Below, piece by piece: positions 17,798-25,738 of a stretch of 34,767 bases of DNA. The notes under the pieces are model-generated. The model saw nothing but the letters and a program-made list of their open reading frames with translations. It did no database searches and was not told the DNA's origin. The stretch is from the NCBI GenBank assembly GCA_046727955.1, contig JBKPDO010000139.1, forward strand, positions 1 through 34,767, in the 5' to 3' direction. The position numbers and the translations under genes were made by a program. The DNA comes from DASVXQ01 sp046727955 (GTDB lineage Bacteria > Actinomycetota > CALGFH01). How positions within the stretch are numbered: position 1 is the first letter of the stretch; every line of letters begins with the position of its first letter.

Positions 17798-18117
17798 GAC
17801 TCCTTCTTTCACTGTCTGACTCGGCGGTCACGGCCGGTCGTCGCCACGAGGTCGCCGAGCCGCACGCGGCCTGAAGACGTCGTGCGCGACGACAGGCTCT
17901 GTTTCAAGAGCATATACCTCTCGGTCAGGACGCTTACCCGGCTGTCAACAGGGCTTGCGGAGTGCGCACGGTGTGCGCCGGAATGCCGTGCGCCCTCGAC
18001 GGATATGCGCCCATACGGCAAGCCGGAGAACGACGGAATGCGTCCCGGATGTCCCAAATACCATGAGGAATACCTACCGAGTTTCTGCGAGGCGCGCCGC
18101 GGCGAGGTGACGAGACG
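17798..18117. other. korAB leader region, no gene
   Basis: The 320 bases between the tlpA stop and korA hold no convincing gene. On the minus strand a TTGACA (17948-17943) resembles a -35 box, but no good -10 lies at 16-18 bases. Further on, GCTCT-TGAAAC-AGAGC forms a small hairpin next to an AT-rich GGTATATG stretch near 17910. The korAB promoter probably lies here, but I cannot fix it. Confidence 0.4.
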
Positions 18118-18822
18118 CTAACGCTTCAGGATCGGCGTGAGCTGGGCCTGGACCTGGGTGGGGGTCAGCTCGCCGAGGATGCGTGAGGAGAGGGTGCCGT
18201 CGCGGCGCACGAACACCGACTGCGGCAGGCCCACGACCTTGTAGGCGGCCACAGCCTTGCCGCCCCGGTCGACCCCGACCGGCCAGCTGCCGCCGTGCTG
18301 GCGGACGAAGGCGCGGGCCTTGTCCGGACTGTCGTTGACCAGCACCCCGAGCACTACCAGGCCGTCGGCGCGGTGCTCGTCCAGCGTGCGGCGCAGCAGC
18401 GGGAACTCGCGCACGCACGGCGCGCACCAGGTCGCCCAGAAATTGACCAGCACCGGCCGCCCTCGGTACGCGGCCAGTTCCAGCGTGCCGCCGTCCAGCC
18501 CGGCCAGGCGCAGCGCGGGCGCGGCCGTCCCCGCCGGGTAGACCTGCGGCGCCACCGCCGGGCTCGCCTCCAGCGCCGCGCCGGCCCCGGCCTGCTCACC
18601 CTGGTGGCGCAGCAGCCACGCTCCGGCCGGTGCGCCCACGGCCAGCACCAGCAGCACGATCAGCAGCAGCAGCCGCTCGCCCCGCCGAGGCCCCCGATGA
18701 GCGGTCCGCCTCGGGCGGGTGTCGAGCTCCTCCCACGTGGATCGGCCCTGTGGGTCCGGCGGCCGCCCCTCGGACTTCACTGGGAAGCGGTCCGCCTCGG
18801 GCGGGTGTCGAGCTCCTCCCAC
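18118..18822 (-). CDS. TlpA/ResA-like membrane-anchored thioredoxin
   Basis: A thiol-disulfide protein of up to 234 residues. Residues about 51-71 are a membrane anchor (LLLLIVLLVLAVGAPAGAWLL). The extracytoplasmic thioredoxin domain has VLVNFWATWCAPCVREFPLL with the redox pair Cys133-Cys136 and VVGLPQSVFVRRDG with the cis-Pro loop, as in ResA/TlpA. Such proteins reduce apocytochrome c or the CuA site, and the oxidase cluster lies upstream on the same strand, which fits CuA or heme maturation. The start is uncertain: the frame upstream of the anchor is made of the 86-bp repeat, and GTG 18822 lies inside a repeat copy without a clear ribosome-binding site. The only later starts fall inside the anchor. 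Confidence 0.8.
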   Translation of the reverse strand: MGGARHPPEADRFPVKSEGRPPDPQGRSTWEELDTRPRRTAHRGPRRGERLLLLIVLLVLAVGAPAGAWLLRHQGEQAGAGAALEASPAVAPQVYPAGTAAPALRLAGLDGGTLELAAYRGRPVLVNFWATWCAPCVREFPLLRRTLDEHRADGLVVLGVLVNDSPDKARAFVRQHGGSWPVGVDRGGKAVAAYKVVGLPQSVFVRRDGTLSSRILGELTPTQVQAQLTPILKR

Positions 18823-19052
18823 GTGGATCGGTCATGTGGGTCCGGCGGCCGCCCCTCGGACTTCACTGGGAAGCGGTCCGCCTCGGGCGGGTGTCGAGCT
18901 CGGCCGGGTCCTGGGGGGCCGTGGGGGGAGCGAGCTCCCCCCACATGGATAGATCCGCCCCGGCGCGCAAAGCGCGCGCCGTGGGGGGAGCTCGCTCCCC
19001 CCACATGGATCGGCCCTGTGGGGTTCGACGACCGCTCCTCGGACTTCATCGG
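18690..19052. repeat. 86-bp repeat family with long palindromes between tlpA and ctaF
   Basis: Two nearly identical copies of an about 86-bp unit (cores at about 18700-18785 and 18786-18871, with marks CTCCTCCCACGTGGATCGG and CTCGGACTTCACTGGGAA) are followed by a partial third copy. Next come two 24-base palindromes at 18921-18944 and 18981-19004 and a last diverged copy ending in CTCGGACTTCATCGG. The first copy runs into the tlpA coding frame. The unit length is not a multiple of three, so extra copies would shift the frame. Confidence 0.85.
18921..19004. repeat. pair of reverse-complementary palindromic hairpins
   Basis: GTGGGGGGAG and CTCCCCCCAC enclose the loop CGAG at 18921-18944 and the loop CTCG at 18981-19004, so the second palindrome equals the reverse complement of the first. 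A third hairpin (GGCGCGC with GCGCGCC) sits between them at 18962-18980. They lie downstream of ctaF and may stop transcription, but no T tract follows. Confidence 0.7.
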
Positions 19053-19059
19053 CACCCGG

Positions 19060-19917
19060 CTACAAATAATCCCGGTGGTAGACGATGCCGCTGGGGCCGA
19101 CCTGAATGACCGAGGCGCCTGCCTGGCCGGTCACGCGGCGGTTGTCAGGGGTGCGGAAGGACCAGGTCCACTCGACGATCGCGCTGTCCCCGTCGACGCC
19201 CATGCGCTCCACCGTGTACTGCAGGTTGCGGTGCCCCTTGAGCAGGTCGGTCAGGTAGGTCCGGATGTCCTCGCGGCCCTCGTGGGGCGGGTTGGCAGGC
19301 TCGTAGTAGACGGCGTCGCGATCGTAGGCGGTCGCCGCCCAGTCGGCGTCGCCAGCCTCGAGCGCCTCGCGGACCTGCTCGAAGTAATTGGCCGGCCCCG
19401 GCGGGCCCGCCGGCCCCGCCGTCGCCGCCACGGCCGCAGCGTGCTCCGCGTGCCCGTCATGGCCGCGGATCTTGGCGCGGGCGTCGGCCGAGGTCGCCCT
19501 GTACCAGATCGCCGTGGCGGTCAGGAAGAGCAGCACGCCGAAGCCCACGCCGACCGGGCTGAGCGTCTTGAGCTGATGCCGGAAGCCGAGCGCGAGCAGG
19601 ATCACCGCCAGCGCCAGGGAGTAGACCGCCGGGGCGATGGTCGACGGGATGACGTGGATGTTGCCGTGCTCGTCGCGCGCCCCGCGGCTGGGGTTGGCCG
19701 AGCCGGGCAGGCCCGTGTCGGGGACCGCCTCCCGCCGCTTGTTCGCCGCGCTGACCGACCACAGCATGAGCCCGATGAAGAGGCAGGCACCGAAGAACGC
19801 CATCAGCAGGACGACGCCGGCCGCCTCCGGATGCGAGTAGTTCCACACCCAGTAGGTCCCTCCGGCGATGAGGCCGAAGGCGCCCATGATCATGAACAGG
19901 CGGGAGGCGGCGATCAC
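19060..19917 (-). CDS. ctaF: cytochrome c oxidase subunit IV fused to a SnoaL-like domain
   Basis: A 285-residue protein. The first about 145 residues have four membrane spans (LFMIMGAFGLIAGGTYWVW, AAGVVLLMAFFGACLFIGLM, PAVYSLALAVILLALGF, VGVGFGVLLFLTATAIWY), matching the actinobacterial oxidase subunit IV (CtaF), which is normally about 140 residues. A Gly/Pro/Ala linker leads to a C-terminal about 110-residue SnoaL/NTF2-like domain: YFEQVREALEAGDADWAATA, VYYEPANPPHEGREDIRTYL and AIVEWTWSFRTPDNRRVTGQ. The added domain is predicted to be cytoplasmic. The start GTG 19917 has AAAGGAG 8 bases upstream. It is the last gene of the oxidase cluster, 19 bp after ctaE. The role of the added domain is unknown. 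Confidence 0.85.
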   Translation of the reverse strand: MIAASRLFMIMGAFGLIAGGTYWVWNYSHPEAAGVVLLMAFFGACLFIGLMLWSVSAANKRREAVPDTGLPGSANPSRGARDEHGNIHVIPSTIAPAVYSLALAVILLALGFRHQLKTLSPVGVGFGVLLFLTATAIWYRATSADARAKIRGHDGHAEHAAAVAATAGPAGPPGPANYFEQVREALEAGDADWAATAYDRDAVYYEPANPPHEGREDIRTYLTDLLKGHRNLQYTVERMGVDGDSAIVEWTWSFRTPDNRRVTGQAGASVIQVGPSGIVYHRDYL

Positions 19918-19936
19918 AGCGAAGCTCCTTTGGCGG

Positions 19937-20551
19937 TCACTTGAGGATGTACAGCGTGCTGAACAGGCCGATCCAGACCACGTCGACGAAGTGCCAGTAG
20001 TACGAGGCCATCTCGACCGTGTCGTGGTAGCGGGCGGTGAACTGGCCGGAGCGGGCGCGCAGCAGCACGACGGAGATGAAGGCCGCGCCGCCGAACACGT
20101 GCGCCCCGTGGAAGCCGGTCATGGTGTAGAAGAGCGAGCCGAACACCCCGCTGCTCAGCCGGAACCCCTCGCGCACGCTCAGGTTGTAGTAGTCGTAGCC
20201 CTGCATGCCGAGGAAGATCACGCCCAGCGTCAGCGTCACCGTCAGCCAGCGGACCAGCCAGCGCTGGTCGCCCCTGCGGATGGCGCTCACAGCGAGCTGC
20301 ATGAACACGCTCGAGGTGACCAGCACCGTGGTGAGCAGGGCGGCGTAGAGCCTGGACAGCTCCGCGGTGCCCTCCGGCGGCCAGGTCGTCGCCGCCGCCC
20401 GGATGGTGAAGTAGGCGCCGAACAGCCCGCCGAAGAACATCACCTCGGAGGCGATGAACAGCACCATCCCGAGCAGGGACGAGCTGATCCCGCCCGGCCG
20501 CTGGTGGCCGGGGGCGGCGTGGTCGTGGAGGGCGGTGTCGGTTGCTGCCAT
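19937..20551 (-). CDS. ctaE: cytochrome c oxidase subunit III
   Basis: A 204-residue oxidase subunit III with five membrane spans. Family blocks seen are MVLFIASEVMFFGGLFGAYF with the conserved Glu, WPPEG, GVIFLGMQGYDYYNL, YTMTGFHGAHVFGGAAF and HDTVEMASYYWHFVDVVWIG. Its length fits the short actinobacterial form without the first two helices. ATG 20551 lies 2 bases after the ctaD stop, so it is co-translated with ctaD. It stabilises subunit I in the membrane complex. Confidence 0.95.
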   Translation of the reverse strand: MAATDTALHDHAAPGHQRPGGISSSLLGMVLFIASEVMFFGGLFGAYFTIRAAATTWPPEGTAELSRLYAALLTTVLVTSSVFMQLAVSAIRRGDQRWLVRWLTVTLTLGVIFLGMQGYDYYNLSVREGFRLSSGVFGSLFYTMTGFHGAHVFGGAAFISVVLLRARSGQFTARYHDTVEMASYYWHFVDVVWIGLFSTLYILK

Positions 20552-20553
20552 CG

Positions 20554-22251
20554 TCAGCGTGCTCCCGTGGTCGTCTCGGTGGTCGCGCCGGCGTGGACCG
20601 CCAGCTCGTCGGCGTGCTGGAGGTCGAACAGCGGCCGCTCAGAGTGGATCTCCGGCAGGCTGTCGAAGTTGTGCGCCGGCGGTGGGGAGGTCGTGTACCA
20701 CTCGAGGGTGTTGGCGTCCCAGGGGTTCTCGGGGTCGCGGTCCTTGCGCCGCATGGTGAGGACCAGGTTGGCCAGGAACGGCGCGGTCGACACCGCGATG
20801 ATGTAGGCCCCGAGGGTCTCGAGCTGGTTGATCCCGGTCCAGTCGTGGAAGGGCAGGTAGTCCTGGACGCGGCGGGGCATGCCGAGGAGCCCGAGCACGT
20901 GCATCGGGAAGAAGGTGAGGTTGAAGCCGATCATCTGCAGCCAGAAGTGCAGCTTGCCGAGCCCCTCGTTCAGCCGCTTGCCGGTGAACTTCGGGAACCA
21001 ATAGTAGAAGGCGGCGTAGACCGCGAACACGCTGCCCCCGAAGAGCACGTAGTGGATGTGGGCGATCACCCAGTAGGTGTCGTGCAGGGCGAAGTCGACC
21101 GGCGGGGAGGCGAGGAACATCCCGTCGACGCCGCCGATCAGGAACATCGACAGGAACCCGACCGCGAACAGCATCGGCGTGTCGAAGCGGAGCTTGCCCT
21201 TCCACATGGTCGAGATCCAGTTGAAGAACTTCACCCCGGTCGGGACCGCGATGAGGAAGGTCATCAGGCTGAAGAAGGGCAGCAGCACCGTGCCGGTGGC
21301 GAACATGTGGTGGGCCCACACGCTGAAGCCGAGCGCGCCGATGGCGGCGGTGGCGAACACGAACGCCTTGTAGCCGAACAGCGGCTTGCGCGAGAAGACC
21401 GGCAGGATCTCGGAGACGATGCCCATGCCGGGCAGGACCATCACGTACACCGCCGGGTGTGAGTAGAACCAGAAGATGTTCTGCCACATGACGGCGATGC
21501 CGCCCTTGGCCGGGTCGAAGAACGAGCCGCCGAGGTTGCGGTCGATGAGCAGCATGACCAGGGCGCTGGCGAAGACCGGGGTGGCCAGCAGCACCAGCAG
21601 CTGGGTCACCAGCACGGTCCAGCAGAACATCGGCAGCCGGAACATGGTCATGCCGGGGGCGCGCATGTTGAAGATCGTGGTGATGAAGTTGACCGCGCCC
21701 AGGATCGACGAGGTGCCGACTAGCAGCAGCCCGATGGCCCACAGGTCGGCGCCGACGCCGATCGCGCCGGCGCCGGCGCAGCCCTGCTCGGACAGTGGCG
21801 GGTACTCGGTCCAGCCGGCGCAGGCTACGCCGCCGGCGAGGTAGCCCGAGTAGATGATGACGCCAGCCAGCGGCAGCATCCAGAACGACAGCGCGTTGAC
21901 GCGCGGGAAGGCCATGTCGAGCGCGCCGATCTGCAGCGGGACGATGTAGTTCGCGAAGCCGGCGAGGATCGGGATGATGAACAGGAAGATCATCGTCGTC
22001 CCGTGCATCGAGAACAGCTCGTTGAACTGCTGCTCGTTGAAGTACTGCGTTCCCGGCTGTGCCAGCTCGGTGCGCATGAACTCCGCGAGCAGCCCGGCCA
22101 CCCCGAAGAAGATGTAGGAGTTGACCAGGTACATGATCCCGATCTTCTTGTGGTCGGTGGTGGTGAGCCATTCCCAGATCGGGTGGCGCTGCGGGTAGGC
22201 CGCCGCTGGGCCCGGGACCGCTGCCTCTGGCCTGGCTTCAGTGATCGCCAT
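20554..22251 (-). CDS. ctaD: cytochrome c oxidase subunit I, A2 type
   Basis: The 565-residue heme-copper catalytic subunit, with 12 membrane spans. Heme a ligand His83 lies in SMHGTTMIF; CuB His265 and the cross-linked Tyr269 lie in WFYSHPAVYVMVLPG; CuB His314 and His315 lie in WAHHMFATG; the heme ligands lie in DTYWVIAHIHYVLFGG. The YSHPAVY motif, with Ala instead of Glu after Pro, marks an A2-type oxidase, in which the proton path uses Tyr-Ser instead of the helix VI Glu. It sits 29 bp after ctaC and directly before ctaE. It starts at ATG 22251, with AAGGAG upstream. Confidence 0.96.
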   Translation of the reverse strand: MAITEARPEAAVPGPAAAYPQRHPIWEWLTTTDHKKIGIMYLVNSYIFFGVAGLLAEFMRTELAQPGTQYFNEQQFNELFSMHGTTMIFLFIIPILAGFANYIVPLQIGALDMAFPRVNALSFWMLPLAGVIIYSGYLAGGVACAGWTEYPPLSEQGCAGAGAIGVGADLWAIGLLLVGTSSILGAVNFITTIFNMRAPGMTMFRLPMFCWTVLVTQLLVLLATPVFASALVMLLIDRNLGGSFFDPAKGGIAVMWQNIFWFYSHPAVYVMVLPGMGIVSEILPVFSRKPLFGYKAFVFATAAIGALGFSVWAHHMFATGTVLLPFFSLMTFLIAVPTGVKFFNWISTMWKGKLRFDTPMLFAVGFLSMFLIGGVDGMFLASPPVDFALHDTYWVIAHIHYVLFGGSVFAVYAAFYYWFPKFTGKRLNEGLGKLHFWLQMIGFNLTFFPMHVLGLLGMPRRVQDYLPFHDWTGINQLETLGAYIIAVSTAPFLANLVLTMRRKDRDPENPWDANTLEWYTTSPPPAHNFDSLPEIHSERPLFDLQHADELAVHAGATTETTTGAR

Positions 22252-22280
22252 CGAAACTCCTTGTCGCCCTGGTCACCGAG

Positions 22281-23354
22281 CTACTTGACGACCAGGGTCC
22301 CGGTCATCGCTTGCGGGTGCGCCTTGCAATGATAGAAATACCTGCCGACGGGGAGCGCCTTCACCTGGATCCGCTGGGTGATCGGCCCGGCGGCGAGCGG
22401 GCTCTGACCCTCTATCTCACCAGTCGCGTCCTTGCCCTTGAAGATCATCACGTTGTGTGGGATGCCGGCGTCCTCGTTGTGGAAGGTCAGGGTGAAGGGC
22501 TTGTTCGCCGGCTCGGACAGGCAGTCCTTGTCGAAGGCGGTGTTCTTGGCCGCGAGCTGGCCGGGGGTGGTGTCCCCCGGGCAGCCGCTCGCCTGGCGCC
22601 TCTTCGCCTCGTCCAGCCACCTGTCGAACTCCGGCCGCGAGACGGCGTGAATGTAGAAATGCATCTGACCGTGTCCCAGGCCGCAGAACTGGGCGCACTG
22701 GCCGTGGTACACGCCGGGCTTGGAGATGGTGAGCTCGAACTGGTTCGTCCTGCCCGGGATGAGGTCCCGCTTGAACAGGAACTCCGGGATGTAGAGGGAG
22801 TGGATGACGTCCTGCGACTCCTCGTTGAAGCGGATCCGCTCGCCGACCGGCAGGTAGATGTTCGGCGGCTTGGCGATGGTGCCCTTGACCGACAGGTCCT
22901 CCGGTGGCTGGCCTGGCTCGACGGTGACCTTCTCGCCCGCGTAGGTGAACCGCCACTGCCACTGGAACCCGGTCACGTTGACGGTCACCCGCGGGTTGGC
23001 CGGCAGGGCGTCGACCTTGCCGATCACCTGGAAGGAGAGCACGAACAGCACCGCGACGATGATGAACGGGCCGAGAGTCCAGCCGACCTCCAGCAGGTTG
23101 TTGCCGTGGAACTGCGGCGGCAGCGCGTCGTCCTTGCGCCGGTAGCGCAGCACCGCCCACAGGATCAGGCCCTCGACCAGCAGGAAGATCGCGGTGGCGA
23201 CGATGAACATGAGGTCGTAGAGCTGCTTGACGGGCTTTGCCTGCTCGGTCGCTCCTGGGAACTCGCCGCAGCCGGCGAGCAGCAGGACCCCGCACGCGAC
23301 GAGTGCGACAATCCTTGCCCGGGACCCTGCCCCTGACCCCTCCCACCTGCGCAT
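22281..23354 (-). CDS. ctaC: cytochrome c oxidase subunit II with C-terminal cupredoxin domain
   Basis: A 357-residue oxidase subunit II. The N-terminus is a lipoprotein signal (VALVACGVLLLAGC, lipobox Cys29). Two membrane spans follow (about 46-70 and 92-112), then the CuA domain with His185, Cys220, Cys224, His228 and Met231 in HGQCAQFCGLGHGQM. After a linker (about 255-283), a second copper-type domain (about 284-357) has His300 (GIPHNVMIF) and Cys343, His346, Met350 (YHCKAHPQAM), a complete type-1 copper set as in plastocyanin. This replaces the cytochrome c domain of caa3 oxidases and may be a built-in electron donor. I chose ATG 23354 because it begins the signal peptide; the upstream frame is low-complexity. 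Confidence 0.92.
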   Translation of the reverse strand: MRRWEGSGAGSRARIVALVACGVLLLAGCGEFPGATEQAKPVKQLYDLMFIVATAIFLLVEGLILWAVLRYRRKDDALPPQFHGNNLLEVGWTLGPFIIVAVLFVLSFQVIGKVDALPANPRVTVNVTGFQWQWRFTYAGEKVTVEPGQPPEDLSVKGTIAKPPNIYLPVGERIRFNEESQDVIHSLYIPEFLFKRDLIPGRTNQFELTISKPGVYHGQCAQFCGLGHGQMHFYIHAVSRPEFDRWLDEAKRRQASGCPGDTTPGQLAAKNTAFDKDCLSEPANKPFTLTFHNEDAGIPHNVMIFKGKDATGEIEGQSPLAAGPITQRIQVKALPVGRYFYHCKAHPQAMTGTLVVK

Positions 23355-23521
23355 TTCGACTCGGTCGCCTCGCTTCCTGGGTCTCCTGGGCGGCCGCCCG
23401 GCGGCGCGTTCAGCAAGCGGGCGGGCCAAGACATGACTGAATGTATCGGTGCTTCCCCCGGCCCACAAGTCGAAACGCCTTGTGAATAAGCTCCCTGAGC
23501 TGCTCGTTTAGCTCCCTTCTG

Positions 23522-23595
23522 ACCGGGGGCTGCGCTCGGCTGTGCGAATCGTCGCCGAGGGAGAGGGGCCTCGCTAGCGAGCCCCCCGGACCCCC
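23522..23595. repeat. hairpin-ended repeat, copy A (single)
   Basis: The most diverged copy of the 84-bp family. It begins CCGGGGGCTGCGCTCGGCT and ends CTCGCTAGCGAGCCCCCCGG, with the middle shortened. It lies in the gap between ctaC and ctaB. Its end arms still pair, with one base bulged. Confidence 0.7.
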
Positions 23596-23612
23596 GCTGC
23601 CGCCTCCATCCG

Positions 23613-25559
23613 TCAGCGGGAGACGTGCACCACGGCGTCCACGGCCATCGCCAGGAACAGCAGTGCAAGGTACTGGTTGGAGAAGCTGAACAGCTTGATG
23701 GCGCGCTTGCCGGAGACGTCGCGCCACAGGCCGGCGGCGCGCCACACGAAGGCGGCGCCGAGGCCGACGGCGGCCACCAGGTAGATGGTCCCCATGCGGC
23801 CGGCGGGGTACATGAGCAGGGTCACCGCCACCAGCAGCAGGGTGTAATAGAGGATCTGGTGGCTGGTCTCCTTGGCACCGCGGACGACCGGCAGCATCGG
23901 CACCCCCGCCGCCTGGTAATCCTCCTGGTAGCGCAGCGACAGCGCCCAGAAATGCGGCGGCGTCCAGTAGAAGATGATCGCGAACAGCACCAGCGCTGGC
24001 AGCTCGATCCTGCCGGTGACCGCGGCCCAGCCGACCAGGACCGGCACGGCCCCGGCCGCGCCGCCGATCACGATGTTCTGGGTGGAGCGCCGCTTCAGCC
24101 CGATCGTGTAGACGAAAACGTAGAACAGGATCGCCGCGGTCGCCAGCACCGCCGAGAGCAGGTTCACGGTGGCCCACAGCCACACGAAGCCCGCGGTCCC
24201 GAGCACCAGCCCGAAGCGCAGCGCGTCCAGGGGGGCGACCTGGTGGGCGGGCAGTGGCCGCCGCCTGGTGCGCCGCATCCGTGAGTCGATGTCCCGGTCG
24301 AGGTAGCAGTTGATCACGTTGGCGCTGGCCGCCGAGAGCGACCCGCCGAACAGCGTGGTCGCCACCAGCCACGGCGAGGGGATGCCGCGCCTGGCGAGGA
24401 ACATCGTCGGCACGGTGGTGATCAGCAGCAGCTCGATGATGCGCGGCTTGGTGAGCTGGAAGTAGGCGGTGATCGACTCCCTGGCGCCGCGGGCCGGCAC
24501 CGGCGCGGGCTCGGCGGGGTCGCGCTCGGTCGTTCCGGCGAAGCGGTCGGCGTGCAGCACCAGCGCGAACATCGTCCCCCACAGCAGGCTCCCGACCGCC
24601 AGGTGCGGCACCACCGTCAGGGCGGAGAGGCGGTTGGCGACGTTGGCGGCGCCGAGGGCGATCTGCACCACCACCAGTCCGGCGGCGTAGCCGGCCAGCC
24701 GCGTGACGGTGGGGTGGGCCAGCTGCGTGCGCCGCGCCCGCAGGTAGATGGCGATGATGGCGAGCCCGGTCACCACCGCCAGCGTCCGGTGGGCGAACTG
24801 GAGCTGCGCGGCGCTGAGCTCCAGGTCTGGCACCAGCACGCGGATGGGATAGGCGAGCCCGGCGTCGTGCCCGGTCACAGTGGAGCCGACCAGCATCTGC
24901 GCATAGGTGAGGCCCGCCCCGACCATCGTCAGGCGTACGAAGCGCCGCGACCTCCCCGACCCTGGATCCACCCGGGGGGCTACGCTCGGCTCTGCTTCGC
25001 CGCCTGGTGCCCCGGCCCTGGCCTCGCTAGCGAGCCCCCCGGACCCTGCGTCCCACCGGGGGGCTACGCTCGGCTCTGCTCCGGGTCCTGGTGCCCCGGC
25101 CCTGGCCTCGCTAGCGAGCCCCCCGGACCCCCCGCCTGCCGGCCAGCGCGAGCGGAAGGCGACGAACTCGAGCAGGGCGACCAGCGCTAGGGCGGTGGCG
25201 AGGTGCAGGGTGACCGACTCGGCCTCGAGCTTGGCCCACACCACGATGGCGCCGAGCACCGCCTGGGCGAGGACCATCACCACCGCGCCGATGGTCGCCC
25301 ACCGCACGCTGCGTGGCTGCCTGGTCCTCCAGGCGATGATCGCGGTGAGCCCGACCAGCACGATCACGGCCGCGGCCACCAGGCGGTGAGAGTGCTCGAT
25401 CCAGGCGTGCAGGTTGGGCGGCGGGTTCAGCTTGCCAAAGCAGCGGGGCCAGTCAGGGCACCCCAGGCCGGAGTCGGTCGCCCGCACCAGCCCTCCGACC
25501 GCTATGAGCAGGAACGTGGCCGTCGTCGTCACGACGGCAAGGCGCTGGAAGCGGGTCAA
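23613..25559 (-). CDS. ctaB: heme A synthase / protoheme IX farnesyltransferase fusion (CtaA-CtaB)
   Basis: A 648-residue fusion of the two heme A pathway enzymes. Residues 1-about 340 are CtaA (heme o to heme a): GCPDWPRCFGKLNPP, His in WIEHSHRLVAA, TLHLATALAL, QFAHRTLAV and VVPHLAVGS. Residues about 360-648 are CtaB (farnesyl transfer to heme b): YFQLTKPRIIELLLIT, NVINCYLDRDIDSRMRRTRR with the Asp-rich prenyl-diphosphate site, GLKRRSTQNIVIGG and FYWTPPHFWALSLRYQEDY. Both halves look intact. A loop inside CtaA (about 140-198) consists of two 28-residue units, GSGGLASEARAG..., encoded by two in-frame copies of the 84-bp repeat. The start is TTG 25559, with GGAGGAAGG upstream. Fusion should channel heme o between steps. 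Confidence 0.93.
   Translation of the reverse strand: MTRFQRLAVVTTTATFLLIAVGGLVRATDSGLGCPDWPRCFGKLNPPPNLHAWIEHSHRLVAAAVIVLVGLTAIIAWRTRQPRSVRWATIGAVVMVLAQAVLGAIVVWAKLEAESVTLHLATALALVALLEFVAFRSRWPAGGGSGGLASEARAGAPGPGAEPSVAPRWDAGSGGLASEARAGAPGGEAEPSVAPRVDPGSGRSRRFVRLTMVGAGLTYAQMLVGSTVTGHDAGLAYPIRVLVPDLELSAAQLQFAHRTLAVVTGLAIIAIYLRARRTQLAHPTVTRLAGYAAGLVVVQIALGAANVANRLSALTVVPHLAVGSLLWGTMFALVLHADRFAGTTERDPAEPAPVPARGARESITAYFQLTKPRIIELLLITTVPTMFLARRGIPSPWLVATTLFGGSLSAASANVINCYLDRDIDSRMRRTRRRPLPAHQVAPLDALRFGLVLGTAGFVWLWATVNLLSAVLATAAILFYVFVYTIGLKRRSTQNIVIGGAAGAVPVLVGWAAVTGRIELPALVLFAIIFYWTPPHFWALSLRYQEDYQAAGVPMLPVVRGAKETSHQILYYTLLLVAVTLLMYPAGRMGTIYLVAAVGLGAAFVWRAAGLWRDVSGKRAIKLFSFSNQYLALLFLAMAVDAVVHVSR
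24970..25134. repeat. hairpin-ended 84-bp repeat, tandem copies B and C inside ctaAB
   Basis: Two tandem copies with a period of exactly 84 bases (cores starting at 24972 and 25056). Each begins CCGGGGGGCTACGCTCGGCT and ends CTAGCGAGCCCCCCGG. Because 84 is 28 codons, both are read in frame as a loop of the CtaA half without breaking the gene. The ends form a perfect 10-bp stem, CCGGGGGGCT with AGCCCCCCGG. Confidence 0.9.
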
Positions 25560-25738
25560 CCTTCCTCCTGGGGCTTTGTGGCAGCTTGATGCTAGCCGTG
25601 CGACCTCAAAGCCTCAACAGAAACCTCGGGGAGCCCGCGCCGGAGAAGCGCGCGGGCGCCCCGTACCCCGGGCTGTGCACCCGCTCGGCACCCGCCGACT
25701 CTACCGGGCCGGGTGTGACGGCAGCTCTTACGGCAGCT

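Noticed and set aside
17920..17948. A full korAB promoter built on TTGACA
   Set aside because: No acceptable -10 hexamer lies at 16-18 bases, so only the region is reported.
20639..22171. 510-codon minus-strand frame inside ctaD
   Set aside because: His/Arg-rich out-of-frame reading of ctaD, which has all catalytic motifs in the other frame.
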